A stretch of 64,000 bases of DNA from Bacteroidota bacterium (GCA_021324735.1 JAJPIO010000005.1:87982-151981), one strand, 5' to 3'. Counted from the first letter of the stretch, positions 1 through 8,815 are shown. The notes: generated from the sequence alone by a model not told the origin. Numbers and translations: made by a program.

Positions 1-1
1 A

Positions 2-1129
2 CAATGGCGTACTGCATCGGCAACAGATCTTGTCCTCGCCTTCGGCGTGCACGACACGACGCTCTTTGCAAGTTTCCATACAACCTTCACGGACAATATT
101 GTGATGCGGTACGTACCAACCGCAAAACCGTTTGATAAATGGGTTCAGTCCGATACCGGCATTGATTACTCACAGGGGAGAATTACATCGTTTGTATCGC
201 TCGGGCCATACTTCTTTGCAGGGCAAACATTCAAAGACGGGACTAATGGTGGTGAATATCGCTCCAATAATAACGGTCTTTATTGGAACGCGCCCTTGGT
301 TAATAGTCCGATGGGGAGTAATGGAACATATCTCTTTACTAGTAGCGATGGAACGGGTTATCGTTCTAGAGACACAGCAGTTCAATGGTCGGCAGTAAAT
401 TGTCCCGGCAATGCGATTTTTGCCGGAGCCGGGTCCTATATGCTTGCCTCTACTCCCAAGGGATTGTGGCGCTCGACTGATAGTGGAGGAAACTGGTCAC
501 AGGTCACAAACTTTAATTCTCATATTCGGCAATTTGCGCTCATGGGGAGCGTCGTCTTTGCGGTCAATAGCACTTCTGACACGCTTTTAAGATCGAAGGA
601 CTCTGGCTCGAACTGGACATCCATTTTATTGCAACGTCCGGTAATAAGGGTACTGGCTGCAACCAACAAATTGATTTTTGCTGGTACCGATTCCGGTATC
701 TATTTCTCCCGCGATTCCGGATCGACATGGACGCTTGATGCAAACGGGCTTGGAAAGCTGTACGATGTAACAGCCTTGTGCGTGTTCGACACATTTCTGT
801 TCGCTAATACGCTCTCCTTGTCGCATTACCAAACATGGTATCGCCCCCTCGCCGAGTTCGAAGAGTCACTTGCAGTGATCCCGATCGAGCCGCCCAGGAC
901 ATCGGTTGCCATTTATCCGAATCCGGCCCACGATTGGATCGCGATCGAATCCGACGATGAGATCAGATCGGTGACGGTGCTTAACTTGATGGGTGAAGAA
1001 GTACACCGTTCATCAGCAGTAGGTAATAATCTTGTGCTAGATTTGTCGGCGTTACCTTCGGGTATGTATTGGTGTCGAGTCCAAACGCAGAACACAGAAC
1101 ACATTGAGAAACTTGTCTTAGAAAGATGA
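2..1129 (+). CDS. Secreted Asp-box (BNR-like) protein with T9SS sorting domain, 5'-partial
   Basis: The reading frame is open to the left edge of the window. Its first residues (QWRTASATDLVLAFGVHDTTLFASF) align with residues 21-45 of the complete paralogue at 3265, so about 20 codons including the signal peptide lie outside the window; the GTG at 47 is therefore not the start. The body carries Asp-box motifs (RSTDSGGNW, RSKDSGSNW, SRDSGSTW), typical of beta-propeller blades. The last ~75 residues form a type A T9SS C-terminal domain (YPNPAHDW, LPSGMYW, ending KLVLER). It is probably exported to the cell surface or secreted. The stop overlaps the region just upstream of the next gene, suggesting an operon. 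The ligand or enzymatic role is unknown. Confidence 0.85.
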   Translation, partial: QWRTASATDLVLAFGVHDTTLFASFHTTFTDNIVMRYVPTAKPFDKWVQSDTGIDYSQGRITSFVSLGPYFFAGQTFKDGTNGGEYRSNNNGLYWNAPLVNSPMGSNGTYLFTSSDGTGYRSRDTAVQWSAVNCPGNAIFAGAGSYMLASTPKGLWRSTDSGGNWSQVTNFNSHIRQFALMGSVVFAVNSTSDTLLRSKDSGSNWTSILLQRPVIRVLAATNKLIFAGTDSGIYFSRDSGSTWTLDANGLGKLYDVTALCVFDTFLFANTLSLSHYQTWYRPLAEFEESLAVIPIEPPRTSVAIYPNPAHDWIAIESDDEIRSVTVLNLMGEEVHRSSAVGNNLVLDLSALPSGMYWCRVQTQNTEHIEKLVLER

Positions 1130-1137
1130 GGTGTCTA

Positions 1138-3252
1138 ATGAAGTATGTGATTATTTTTCTTGCGGTCTTTCTTTTTAGAGGTGTTGCATCGGCACAAATT
1201 TATATTAACCCCGACACGACGATCTCACGCGCCGGTGACATCTATATTCAGAACCCAAGCACGCATGACGTCTATTATGGTGTCATGCGGCGCGATGACG
1301 GCACGTGGCAAGCCGTCTATCCGGATACACTCGCCTCTCGGGAAGCGCTATCCAATCAATCGCAATACCTTCTGGATTCGAATGGCCTGTTGCATTTTTG
1401 GCCGCCATACACGATCAAGGCGCACGATAGCTCCACAACGCTGCTCTGGCAGCGGCTTTTTACAGCTCGTGATAAGCCGGATCATACGCATTCCGATATT
1501 ATCGCAGGCAGTCGTGTTACGGATGACACGGCGCGAACGCATGGATACGGAAAAGTGACCCTCAACCGCAATGACGATGTGGACTTTCGTGCGAGCGGTA
1601 CGATCAAGCTCGAGAGTGGTTTTCACGTCCGGCCCGGCGCTTTTTTCCGTGCGTATCAGGAGCCGCGATGGGGTTCGCTTGTCTTCAACGACGATTTCGA
1701 TTCAACGGCGATCTCCCGGGACCGATGGTTCGTAGCAAATGCCAATGACCCCAAATTAGGTGCGGGGATCGAATGCGTGCAGGATACCAACGCCATCGTC
1801 GATACGGATTATGAGGCGGTCGATACGAAAGTACTCCACCTTATTCTGCGGGAAGACACCAACAAGTGTACCCGATACGAGGAATATTATTCAGACGAAC
1901 ATCCATGCTCACCAGAAACTGATACTTTAATTCACAACCAATTTATCTTTACATCCGCAGCAATCCGGTCGTGTCCGTGGCCGAATGCGGCGCCGGACAC
2001 TCCATTTACCTGGGCGTATCAACACATGCCATACGGGAAATGGGAAGTGCGCGAGAAGTTGCCCCACCTCGCATTCCATAATAATCAATGGATGCTCGGA
2101 AGCAATCTGGAAATGAATATGGGTGAGAACTACCCGATCCTTCCACACAATGCAAATCCAACGCTCTATCACTGGTATCGGTATGGCCCGTTCAAAGGCA
2201 AATTCGATACCACCGGAGGTATCGTTTCCTTTAGAGGTTCTGCCGACTGGTGCCAATCGAACGTTCCAAACGCGTTGTTTATCGATGGCTTCCGATACGA
2301 CGTCGATACCAATGGCGCGAATCGGGTGGTCCAGAGTTTTCAATTACGAGATCACGGCGGCTTTCCGGCATCTCTCGTTTCGCGTCAGGATTCGACAGAA
2401 TTCTATTACTCACGAGCCGAAGATAACAAGTCCGACAACCTGACGTGGCACGTCAAGCAGGCGCCCGATAGTAGTTGGACGATCCTGTATGCTCCGTTTC
2501 ATGTCAATTCCCACGGCGATACGTTGAAATTTTGGAAGTGGTACCAGCCAACGTTAATTACTCTTACCGTCGATACGGGACTACATAAGGTGAAGAAGGA
2601 TTTGTCTTGTCATTGGGACCACACATTAAATACATCGAGCGATACCGGATGGCTTCGGATCGATGAGAACCCGAGCGATACGCTGAATCAACATCGCATC
2701 GTTAGTAGTGATCTACATACTTATACGGAGCAGTTCACCTATCATGTGAAGGAGGGCATGGGTGACGGCTATCCCGTTCCCGGTTACCGGATCGATACGT
2801 CGGCCATTTCCGAATATTGTTTTGATACGACAAACCTGCAGAATACTCCCTATCGATATCACACCTTCACCATGGAGTTTCTACCGAACGAAGTTCGGTA
2901 TTTGATCGATAGTAACGTGGTCCTTCGCATTCCCGATCATCTCACCCCTCCTGGTAATCGTGCGTTCGATTGGGTACACCAGATCGGGCGTCAGGGAATG
3001 ATCATGATCCCCGCCGAATTCGATATTGACAACCAGCCCGGGGGCAATGATCCTTTTGGAGTGCAGACAACCGGCGATGCGAATTGCACCGTAACGATGC
3101 CCTATCGTGAGCGCAAGTATCTAGAAGAGCATATTAACGACTGCAAGGGCTGCTGGCCGTATCATGGCCAACCCGCCGCGCACCTGCTCGTCGACTACGT
3201 CAAGTTCTGGGATGTGCCTGCGAATGTGCAGGTCTCTGATTTTAAGCGATGA
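1138..3252 (+). CDS. Secreted GH16-like (concanavalin A fold) protein
   Basis: The start is placed at the ATG at 1138, which begins a clear signal peptide (MKYVIIFLAVFLF...ASAQ) and has GAGG six bases upstream; an ATG at 1126 is also possible. Residues ~100-180 resemble the repeat-rich domain of Bacteroidota surface proteins (SGTIKLESGFHVRPGAFFRAY). From ~185 to the end the order of motifs follows glycoside hydrolase family 16: FNDDFDS, YGKWEVREKLP, a LEMNMGE segment, FTMEFLPNEVRYLIDSN and VDYVKFWD. GH16 uses Glu-x-Asp-x-(x)-Glu; here it reads E325-M-N327-M-G-E330, so the middle Asp is Asn and activity is uncertain. No T9SS tail is seen. It lies between two T9SS paralogues in a probable operon. 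Confidence 0.75.
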   Translation: MKYVIIFLAVFLFRGVASAQIYINPDTTISRAGDIYIQNPSTHDVYYGVMRRDDGTWQAVYPDTLASREALSNQSQYLLDSNGLLHFWPPYTIKAHDSSTTLLWQRLFTARDKPDHTHSDIIAGSRVTDDTARTHGYGKVTLNRNDDVDFRASGTIKLESGFHVRPGAFFRAYQEPRWGSLVFNDDFDSTAISRDRWFVANANDPKLGAGIECVQDTNAIVDTDYEAVDTKVLHLILREDTNKCTRYEEYYSDEHPCSPETDTLIHNQFIFTSAAIRSCPWPNAAPDTPFTWAYQHMPYGKWEVREKLPHLAFHNNQWMLGSNLEMNMGENYPILPHNANPTLYHWYRYGPFKGKFDTTGGIVSFRGSADWCQSNVPNALFIDGFRYDVDTNGANRVVQSFQLRDHGGFPASLVSRQDSTEFYYSRAEDNKSDNLTWHVKQAPDSSWTILYAPFHVNSHGDTLKFWKWYQPTLITLTVDTGLHKVKKDLSCHWDHTLNTSSDTGWLRIDENPSDTLNQHRIVSSDLHTYTEQFTYHVKEGMGDGYPVPGYRIDTSAISEYCFDTTNLQNTPYRYHTFTMEFLPNEVRYLIDSNVVLRIPDHLTPPGNRAFDWVHQIGRQGMIMIPAEFDIDNQPGGNDPFGVQTTGDANCTVTMPYRERKYLEEHINDCKGCWPYHGQPAAHLLVDYVKFWDVPANVQVSDFKR

Positions 3253-3264
3253 GAGGAGCGCACA

Positions 3265-4443
3265 ATGAAACACCTGATATTTCTTACACTCTTGTTTTTT
3301 GGCTTCACTAGTCAAGGTTTCGGTCAGTGGAAAGGACAATTCATGACTAGTCGGGCACTGGCGTATGGGGTTCACAGTAAAACACTTTTCGCCTCATACG
3401 GACGTGTTGTTCGTTATGACTCTAACGCGGGCTGGCAGGAAGCCGACGCAGGGATTGGTTCGCAAGGTATTGTTACGTCCTTCACTTCGGATGGGCTGTA
3501 TTTCTTCGCTAATCAAACTCTAAATGGTCGGAATTGGAACGCTTATGTTACTACAGATGGGGGGCTTTCTTGGTCGTACGTATGGGATAGTCCGATAGCC
3601 TCAAATGGCAAATATCTCTTTAGCGGAGGCGATACCGGCGTATATCGCTCAACAGACAACGGTTCTACTTGGCACTCAGTCTCGTGTCCTGCAACACACG
3701 CATTCGGCAGCTTCGGCTCTAACATCTTAGCCACTACAGCAAACGGTTTATGGCGATCGACGGATGATGGGAAGAGTTGGACGCCAACTTCCTACCCCCT
3801 TACACTACCAACGAGCTTCGTAGTTGTTGGTACAACAATTTTTACCGCTGGGGTTACGTGGGTTTCGGATGTACCGGAAGGACCTAAAGGCTATGCGCTC
3901 TCGACCGATTCGGGTGCAACCTGGCAAGTTGAAAATTTTCCGCATTATGTAACCGCTCTTTCAACCGATGGTAAAAATCTCTGGGCAGGTACAGCGGATA
4001 GTGGAGTTTATATCTCAACCGATCTCGGTCAGCACTGGCGCAATGTGAGTGACGGCCTTCAAAATTATTTGAAGGTCAATGCGATGACGGTCTTTGATAC
4101 AATGATGGTTGTGAGCTCACAGCGTGTCGGTACTCAGTTTTACTGGGAAGCTTTTCGTCCGATCTCGGAGATGGTGGGAACGAGTGGAGTTAGCACACCG
4201 GGACTTTCGTCGGACTCCATCTCGGTCTATCCGAACCCATCGGCAAGCATGATTACGATCGCTTCTGGTGCCGAACCGTTGGAAGATGTTCGCATACTGA
4301 ATATCCTGGGTGAAACGGTATTGCACGAAGCGAACAACGATCTTTCTCTGCATTTGGATATTTCTTCCCTTCCACCGGGGACATATTTTCTAGAAATTCA
4401 GACGGCGAAAGGTGTCGTGATGCGAAAAGTCGTTCGAGAGTAA
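3265..4443 (+). CDS. Secreted Asp-box protein with T9SS sorting domain
   Basis: This 392-residue protein starts at an ATG 9 bases after GAGGAG and has a signal peptide (MKHLIFLTLLFFGFTSQGFGQ). Five Asp-box-like motifs (TTDGGLSW, STDNGSTW, STDDGKSW, STDSGATW, STDLGQHW) spread over residues 80-270 imply a beta-propeller. The C-terminus is a T9SS sorting domain (VYPNPSASM, LPPGTYFLEIQTAKG, ending KVVRE). It is a paralogue of the gene at the left edge, and the pair flanks the GH16-like gene, so the three are likely co-transcribed and act outside the cell. The propeller is of the kind annotated as sortilin or sialidase-like; no catalytic residues can be named. Confidence 0.88.
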   Translation: MKHLIFLTLLFFGFTSQGFGQWKGQFMTSRALAYGVHSKTLFASYGRVVRYDSNAGWQEADAGIGSQGIVTSFTSDGLYFFANQTLNGRNWNAYVTTDGGLSWSYVWDSPIASNGKYLFSGGDTGVYRSTDNGSTWHSVSCPATHAFGSFGSNILATTANGLWRSTDDGKSWTPTSYPLTLPTSFVVVGTTIFTAGVTWVSDVPEGPKGYALSTDSGATWQVENFPHYVTALSTDGKNLWAGTADSGVYISTDLGQHWRNVSDGLQNYLKVNAMTVFDTMMVVSSQRVGTQFYWEAFRPISEMVGTSGVSTPGLSSDSISVYPNPSASMITIASGAEPLEDVRILNILGETVLHEANNDLSLHLDISSLPPGTYFLEIQTAKGVVMRKVVRE

Positions 4444-4508
4444 TCAACCGATCGAGGAAGCGAGATGAAAAAAATAGCGGTGATGAGGTAACGTTGTGGG
4501 CTGTTCCG

Positions 4509-4527
4509 CCGCGAACAGAGTTCGCGG
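4509..4527 (+). terminator. Perfect 8-bp hairpin after the secreted-protein operon
   Basis: CCGCGAAC and GTTCGCGG form an 8-bp stem with an AGA loop. There is no immediate T-run (pyrimidine-rich sequence follows about 20 bases later), so it could be a weak terminator for the upstream operon or simply a structured spacer before the sigma factor gene. Confidence 0.3.
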
Positions 4528-4616
4528 GTACACCTGTCCTTCCCCGGTCTTTTCTTTTCTGTTAAAGCCGCTGCCGTGGCCGCAACTTTGGCCTTCGACC
4601 GGTGTTCCAGAAGTAG

Positions 4617-5267
4617 ATGGAGACTCTCGAGATCGAGCGGATGGGAGCGGGCGAAGAACCTTCTGCAGTGCGGAAGGGCAATATGCCACGCGACCGGGAG
4701 CGTGAAAATGCGGAAGATTTAGCCATTTTTCGCGATTTTCTCGCAGGTCTGGCACTGGGTCCGTCGGGTGCGGGTAAGGCCCGGGAGGCCTTTACGAAGG
4801 TCTATCTCCGGTACCGCGAGCGGGTCTATGCGTATGCGCTGAGGGTCCTGGCCAATGAACAGGATGCCGAGGACTTATTCCAGGAGGTCTTTGTCCGGGT
4901 CTATACTCGGGCGCAAACGTTCGAGCAGGAAAAAAGCCTGGGCGGATGGATCTTCACGATCGCGCATAATCTCTGCCTCAATAAGGTCCGGGACCGTAAG
5001 CCGCAAGAGGCCATCGAAGATCTTACCCTCTCGGTCGCGCCAAGCGAGGACTTTGGCGAAGACTGGAAGACGGTGATCGAGCAAGCCATGGCGCAATTGC
5101 CTATCGAATATCGAGAGGCGATCGTGCTGCGTGAGTATGAAGGACTGAGCTATGCGGAGATCACCGAAGTATTACACACGACGATACCGGCGATCAAAAG
5201 CCGTATCTATCGAGCCAAAGAACGCTTGCGTGAATTGTTGGCGCCCTATTATGAACGTAATGCGTAA
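4617..5267 (+). CDS. ECF-type RNA polymerase sigma factor
   Basis: A 216-residue sigma-70 family extracytoplasmic-function factor. Region 2 is at residues ~57-125 (RERVYAYALRVL..EQDAEDLFQEVFVRVY) and region 4 at ~155-208 (LPIEYREAIVLREYEGLSYAEI..IKSRIYRAKERLREL, a helix-turn-helix for the -35 element). Typical ECF proteins start close to region 2, so the ATG at 4683 (MPRDRERENAED) may be the real start; the first 22 residues show no conserved feature. The next gene encodes a membrane protein with an anti-sigma-like N-terminus, matching the usual sigma/anti-sigma pairing. It likely responds to envelope conditions, but the regulon cannot be read from this window. Confidence 0.9.
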   Translation: METLEIERMGAGEEPSAVRKGNMPRDRERENAEDLAIFRDFLAGLALGPSGAGKAREAFTKVYLRYRERVYAYALRVLANEQDAEDLFQEVFVRVYTRAQTFEQEKSLGGWIFTIAHNLCLNKVRDRKPQEAIEDLTLSVAPSEDFGEDWKTVIEQAMAQLPIEYREAIVLREYEGLSYAEITEVLHTTIPAIKSRIYRAKERLRELLAPYYERNA

Positions 5268-5303
5268 CGCGTGAGAATGCGTAACGTGTAGCGGAGAATT
5301 TGT

Positions 5304-6632
5304 ATGACATTGAACGAACGAATATTAGATTTTTTGGACGGCACTCTGCCCGCGGATGACGAGGCGGAGCTGTTGCACACGCTGTCCGTCTCTCCGGAGA
5401 AGCGCAACATGCTCCGAGATTTTATGCAGCAACGCACGATCCTCGCGCAGGATGCGAAGTCGCTTACGGTACCGTATGCGGCCGAACAGCGTTTGTGGTC
5501 GCGGCTGGGAATGGTCATGCCCGCCGCTGCGGAACAAGAGTTGGTGCCGGCCCCCGTGCCGGTCGCGACGCAAGGTCCCGTTGCCGGATTTTTGTCGCGT
5601 GCATTTACCGGAGCCTCCGCCGTGGTCGGCTCGCTGACGCTCGTAGCAGGTATTGGTATTGGTTATTTCTTTGGTGGAGAGAAGACAAATGTTGCGCAGC
5701 CAACGAAGATAGAATTTGCGGCCGCTCAACCACAATCGAATACAGGTTCGCAAAATATTAATACAGGTCTACAAAATACTGTTGTTAATAACCAGCCGGA
5801 AAGAATTAAGAAGATCTACATTCGCGTACCGAGCGCACCGGTAGCAGCCGCTGTGCTTCCAACGGAGCTAAGTCAACCAATCGCAGCGAATGCTACGCCT
5901 GTAGGATCTGAATCCAAAGCCCCCGAAGCGCCCGCACTCGCAATGGTCAACGCAGCACCGGTCGTGCCGATCTCTATGGCCCGGATCGGTGGCGATGGTG
6001 TCGGCATTAAGCCGATATTCCACGAAGCACGCCGTATCCCAGAAGAGAACCAGACCTTCCTGCAGCGCTTCGAATTCCGCGTGAACGAGAGCTTCGGTCG
6101 TCAATTTCCGAACTCTGCCGAGACGAACGTATCGCTTCCGCTCATTACCAATTCGTCCGTCGGCGCGATGTTTCAGGTCCTGCCGCATTCCTCCTTATTG
6201 TGGGTGGGTGCGATGTACGGCACCGCGAACGTGACGATGAAGGACCTTCTCACGCGTCCGGGTAACCAGATCGATCCATTACAGCAAGTACTACAAGCCG
6301 ATACTGCCCACGCCCAAACAAGTTATATCGCGGGCGTAGCAGAACTGCGCTTCCCGGCATTTACAATGGCCGATCTTATAATCTCCGGTGGTTATGGTAT
6401 GGCAACGCTGGGGCAAATGATGTTCGGAGAAATTGGATTGCATTATGATGTATCGCGCGAAGTCGGATTCCAGGCAGGGTTTAGAGTGCTGCGTTTCTCG
6501 TATGACCTAAGCACGAAGGAAACGGCTGCGATCAATTCCAGTAAAGGCTCGCTGGTCGTTCCTAATGGTGTCGGATCGGCGCCGCCGAGTCTTAACACGG
6601 AGATCAACACCGGCCTCTTCTTCCATTTCTAA
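5304..6632 (+). CDS. Membrane anti-sigma-like protein with barrel-like C-terminal region
   Basis: 442 residues. Residues 1-70 look like a short cytoplasmic anti-sigma or FecR-type N-terminus (LNERILDFLDGTLPADDEAELL..), without the zinc-binding HxxxCxxC motif. A single hydrophobic segment lies at ~103-124. A low-complexity Pro/Ala/Gln linker follows. Residues ~247-442 alternate aromatic and small residues in strand-like fashion and end in NTGLFFHF with a terminal Phe, as outer-membrane barrels do. An inner-membrane anchor and an outer-membrane-like end in one chain is unusual; the long linker might span the periplasm, or the C-terminus may be a soluble periplasmic beta domain. Its place next to the ECF gene supports a role in controlling that sigma factor. 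Confidence 0.65.
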   Translation: MTLNERILDFLDGTLPADDEAELLHTLSVSPEKRNMLRDFMQQRTILAQDAKSLTVPYAAEQRLWSRLGMVMPAAAEQELVPAPVPVATQGPVAGFLSRAFTGASAVVGSLTLVAGIGIGYFFGGEKTNVAQPTKIEFAAAQPQSNTGSQNINTGLQNTVVNNQPERIKKIYIRVPSAPVAAAVLPTELSQPIAANATPVGSESKAPEAPALAMVNAAPVVPISMARIGGDGVGIKPIFHEARRIPEENQTFLQRFEFRVNESFGRQFPNSAETNVSLPLITNSSVGAMFQVLPHSSLLWVGAMYGTANVTMKDLLTRPGNQIDPLQQVLQADTAHAQTSYIAGVAELRFPAFTMADLIISGGYGMATLGQMMFGEIGLHYDVSREVGFQAGFRVLRFSYDLSTKETAAINSSKGSLVVPNGVGSAPPSLNTEINTGLFFHF

Positions 6633-6637
6633 ACCTG

Positions 6638-7249
6638 ATGCGAAGCGTTATTATCATTGCGGCACTGTTCGCGGCCTTCCTTAGTGTGGAAGGCTGTGCG
6701 GTCAATGATGCTACGCCATCGCCCGAAGCTACCGTTCAGACGCATTTCTTTCCCCTGAATAATGGATTAGTCTATACGTTTCAGGAATACAATAATCACA
6801 CAACGGATACCGTACAGTGGAAATTAGTGACGGGCCGGCCTGGCTATCCGAATGTACTGGTCAATTACCAAACGGGTGACACGATCTATAGGATCGGGTT
6901 AACACATGATGCGAACGGTAATCTGGCGGCGCTTCTGTCCAATGACACTCAAACCTTAATGGTGCTGGATGGAGAGCTTCAGAAAGAAGCAACATGGATG
7001 GCCGATGTCGGACATAAAATTCGCGCAAAGGTCGTCGACCAATACGACGATTATTACCTGGAAGGCCGGACTACTCATTTCACGAACGTTCTCGTCGTGC
7101 AGTATTATATCGATCAGGACGGTCAGGACGATCAAATACCCTCCTCATATATCTTGCGATTCTTTGCCAAAGATCATGGAATGATCGCTCAGCGAGAAAT
7201 TGCCGGTCAGACGGAAATTTCCAGCCTTCAACTTATTAGCATTGAGTAA
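6638..7249 (+). CDS. Hypothetical lipoprotein
   Basis: 203 residues with a lipoprotein signal peptide (MRSVIIIAALFAAFLSVEGC), the Cys being the lipidation site. The mature part is a mixed beta protein starting PLNNGLVYTFQEYNN, a pattern seen in small Bacteroidota lipoproteins of unknown role. It begins five bases after the anti-sigma-like gene, so it probably belongs to the same transcription unit and sits in the envelope. I do not recognise a family with a known function. Confidence 0.75.
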   Translation: MRSVIIIAALFAAFLSVEGCAVNDATPSPEATVQTHFFPLNNGLVYTFQEYNNHTTDTVQWKLVTGRPGYPNVLVNYQTGDTIYRIGLTHDANGNLAALLSNDTQTLMVLDGELQKEATWMADVGHKIRAKVVDQYDDYYLEGRTTHFTNVLVVQYYIDQDGQDDQIPSSYILRFFAKDHGMIAQREIAGQTEISSLQLISIE

Positions 7250-7294
7250 CTAAGCAAGACACCTCTTTGCCCGCATAGTGTTATACGAAGCGCT

Positions 7295-7510
7295 ATGCTT
7301 TTCCGACGTTCGGCTTCCGGTAAATATCAGGATCGCGCTCCCGGTCTCATGGGGTTTCTTCGAGCAGACTCAACCATGGTACGGCTGGTTGTCTTTATTG
7401 TGATGAGCGCCATCTTTTTCCTCTTCCTGAAGATCACCGAGCGTAAGATACCGCATGACCTCTCCACCGATTCCACGGAGGTGGATACGGCCCATTCCAT
7501 AAATCGGTGA
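7295..7510 (+). CDS. Small single-pass membrane protein
   Basis: 71 residues with one hydrophobic helix at ~29-46 (VRLVVFIVMSAIFFLFLKI), a basic N-terminal side and an acidic C-terminal side. Its stop (TGA, 7508-7510) overlaps the GTG start of anmK, which suggests translational coupling. No family is recognised. It could be a chance open frame, but the membrane segment and the tight overlap argue that it is real. Confidence 0.5.
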   Translation: MLFRRSASGKYQDRAPGLMGFLRADSTMVRLVVFIVMSAIFFLFLKITERKIPHDLSTDSTEVDTAHSINR

Positions 7511-8664
7511 CTTCTCGCTCGGACCTCTATATAGGAATCATGTCCGGTACCAGCCTGGATGGTATCGACGTTGCCGTCTGCCGTTTTGGCAGTAAAGCCG
7601 AGCTCGTGCATTTTCATTCGACCGATTGGCGGGCCGGAATCCGGGAGATTCTGATGACGCTCGCCACCCAGCACGAGGTCGATTTTGACCTTTTTTCGAG
7701 AACACATTTCCTATTAGCTCAGGAATACGCCAGGGCCATATCGGAAACCCTGGAATCTGCAGCTTTAAAGGCAAGGGATATTCGGGCGGTCGGACTTCAC
7801 GGCCAAACCGTCCGGCATTTGCCGAAGCCCGAAACGGTAGTCGCGGGCCTGCCTCCTGTTGCCGCCACCTTTCAAATGGGATCTGGAAGTGCATTAGCTG
7901 CGCTGTCGAATATCGACGTAGTTAGCGATTTTCGCTCGGCGGATGTCGCTCTCGGCGGGCAAGGTGCGCCGCTCGTCCCGATGTTCGATTATGAATTCTT
8001 GCGAAGCGACTCTGTCGATCGAGTCATCCTTAATATCGGTGGAATTGCGAATATTACGTGGCTTCCGAAAAACGCGAGACCGGATGACGTCATTGCGTTC
8101 GATTCGGGACCGGGCAATATGCTGATCGATTCTCTCGCAAAAAAATATTTCGCACGTGGTTTCGATAAAGATGGAGAGATCGCTCGTTCGGGAAAAATTG
8201 ATAATACACTGCTCGAACAATTTTTATCGGACCCTTACTTTAAACTTTCACCACCGAAATCGACGGGCCGAGAATTATTTTCAGAAAATTTTTTAGCGAT
8301 CGTCTATCAAAAAATTTCCGAAGGCTCGCTTCGCAAAGAAGATGCACTGGCGACCGTTACAGAATTTACCGCACGCTCTATCGTAGAGAGTTTAAATTTA
8401 ATCGGTGCAACAGATAAGAGGATCGAAGTCATTGTAAGTGGCGGTGGAGCAATGAATGCCTATCTGATGGATCGCCTTAACGAGAAAGCTCCATTTGCAC
8501 GCATTGTCTCATCCGATGCATTTGGAATTCCCTCAAAAGCGAAAGAAGCGATTGCATTTGCATACTTCGCTAAAGCATTTGTTGAAGGGATCGTCATACA
8601 TCTTCCGAAAACAACAGGCGCAACACAACGAGTAATGCTCGGAAGCTTAAGCCGTGCGATGTAA
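7507..8664 (+). CDS. anmK: Anhydro-N-acetylmuramic acid kinase
   Basis: 385 residues, close to the usual ~370-390 for AnmK. It phosphorylates 1,6-anhydro-MurNAc from recycled peptidoglycan to MurNAc-6-phosphate. Diagnostic motifs are YIGIMSGTSLDGID near the N-terminus (phosphate-binding loop of the ASKHA fold), GLHGQTVRH, LGGQGAPLVP, NIGGIANIT, FDSGPGNMLID and ELIVSGGGA-like VIVSGGGAMN. The start is GTG at 7507, overlapping the stop of the small membrane protein. The cytoplasmic recycling role fits a Gram-negative cell wall. Confidence 0.95.
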   Translation: MTSRSDLYIGIMSGTSLDGIDVAVCRFGSKAELVHFHSTDWRAGIREILMTLATQHEVDFDLFSRTHFLLAQEYARAISETLESAALKARDIRAVGLHGQTVRHLPKPETVVAGLPPVAATFQMGSGSALAALSNIDVVSDFRSADVALGGQGAPLVPMFDYEFLRSDSVDRVILNIGGIANITWLPKNARPDDVIAFDSGPGNMLIDSLAKKYFARGFDKDGEIARSGKIDNTLLEQFLSDPYFKLSPPKSTGRELFSENFLAIVYQKISEGSLRKEDALATVTEFTARSIVESLNLIGATDKRIEVIVSGGGAMNAYLMDRLNEKAPFARIVSSDAFGIPSKAKEAIAFAYFAKAFVEGIVIHLPKTTGATQRVMLGSLSRAM

Positions 8665-8699
8665 ATCGCATTTCGATCTCACGTTCCGTTACACGATCG

Positions 8700-8722
8700 A
8701 AATTTTTTTGAAAAAATTTTTG
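8700..8722. other. AT-rich inverted repeat between anmK and dnaA
   Basis: A block of A and T runs (AAATTTTTTTG then AAAAAATTTTT) between anmK and the dnaA promoter. It may act as an upstream promoter element or an easily unwound site near the DnaA box at 8797. The gene-free stretch 8665-9047 otherwise holds the promoter and leader described separately; no further gene is seen in it. Confidence 0.35.
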
Positions 8723-8730
8723 CGAAACGC

Positions 8731-8759
8731 TTGCTTTCTTCTGCGCGAAGTGTTATACT
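8731..8759 (+). promoter_or_regulatory. Probable dnaA promoter
   Basis: TTGCTT (8731-8736) and TATACT (8754-8759) are separated by 17 bases, close to a sigma-70 consensus; read the Bacteroidota way it is TTG-N20-TATACT. Transcription would begin near 8766, about 280 bases before the annotated dnaA start. A TATAAT at 8988-8993 lacks a matching upstream element and is a weaker alternative. Confidence 0.55.
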
Positions 8760-8778
8760 CGGGCCGCGAGAGGAAAGC

Positions 8779-8815
8779 ATTCTCGTGTTAAGAGAATGTG
8801 GATAAGTATTCTCGT
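8779..8815 (+). promoter_or_regulatory. dnaA leader: DnaA box within two alternative hairpins
   Basis: A perfect DnaA box (TGTGGATAA, complement of TTATCCACA) lies at 8797-8805. It is embedded in direct repeats ATTCTCGT (8779-8786 and 8808-8815) with the complementary GAGAAT between them (8792-8797). The middle segment can pair with either repeat but not both; when paired with the right one the DnaA box falls in the loop. The box suggests DnaA autoregulation; the hairpins may add RNA-level control. Confidence 0.6.

Noticed and set aside
1138..3252. T9SS sorting domain on the GH16-like protein
   Set aside because: The C-terminus (VQVSDFKR) ends with the GH16-type last strand and lacks the YPNP and LPxGxY pattern of its neighbours.
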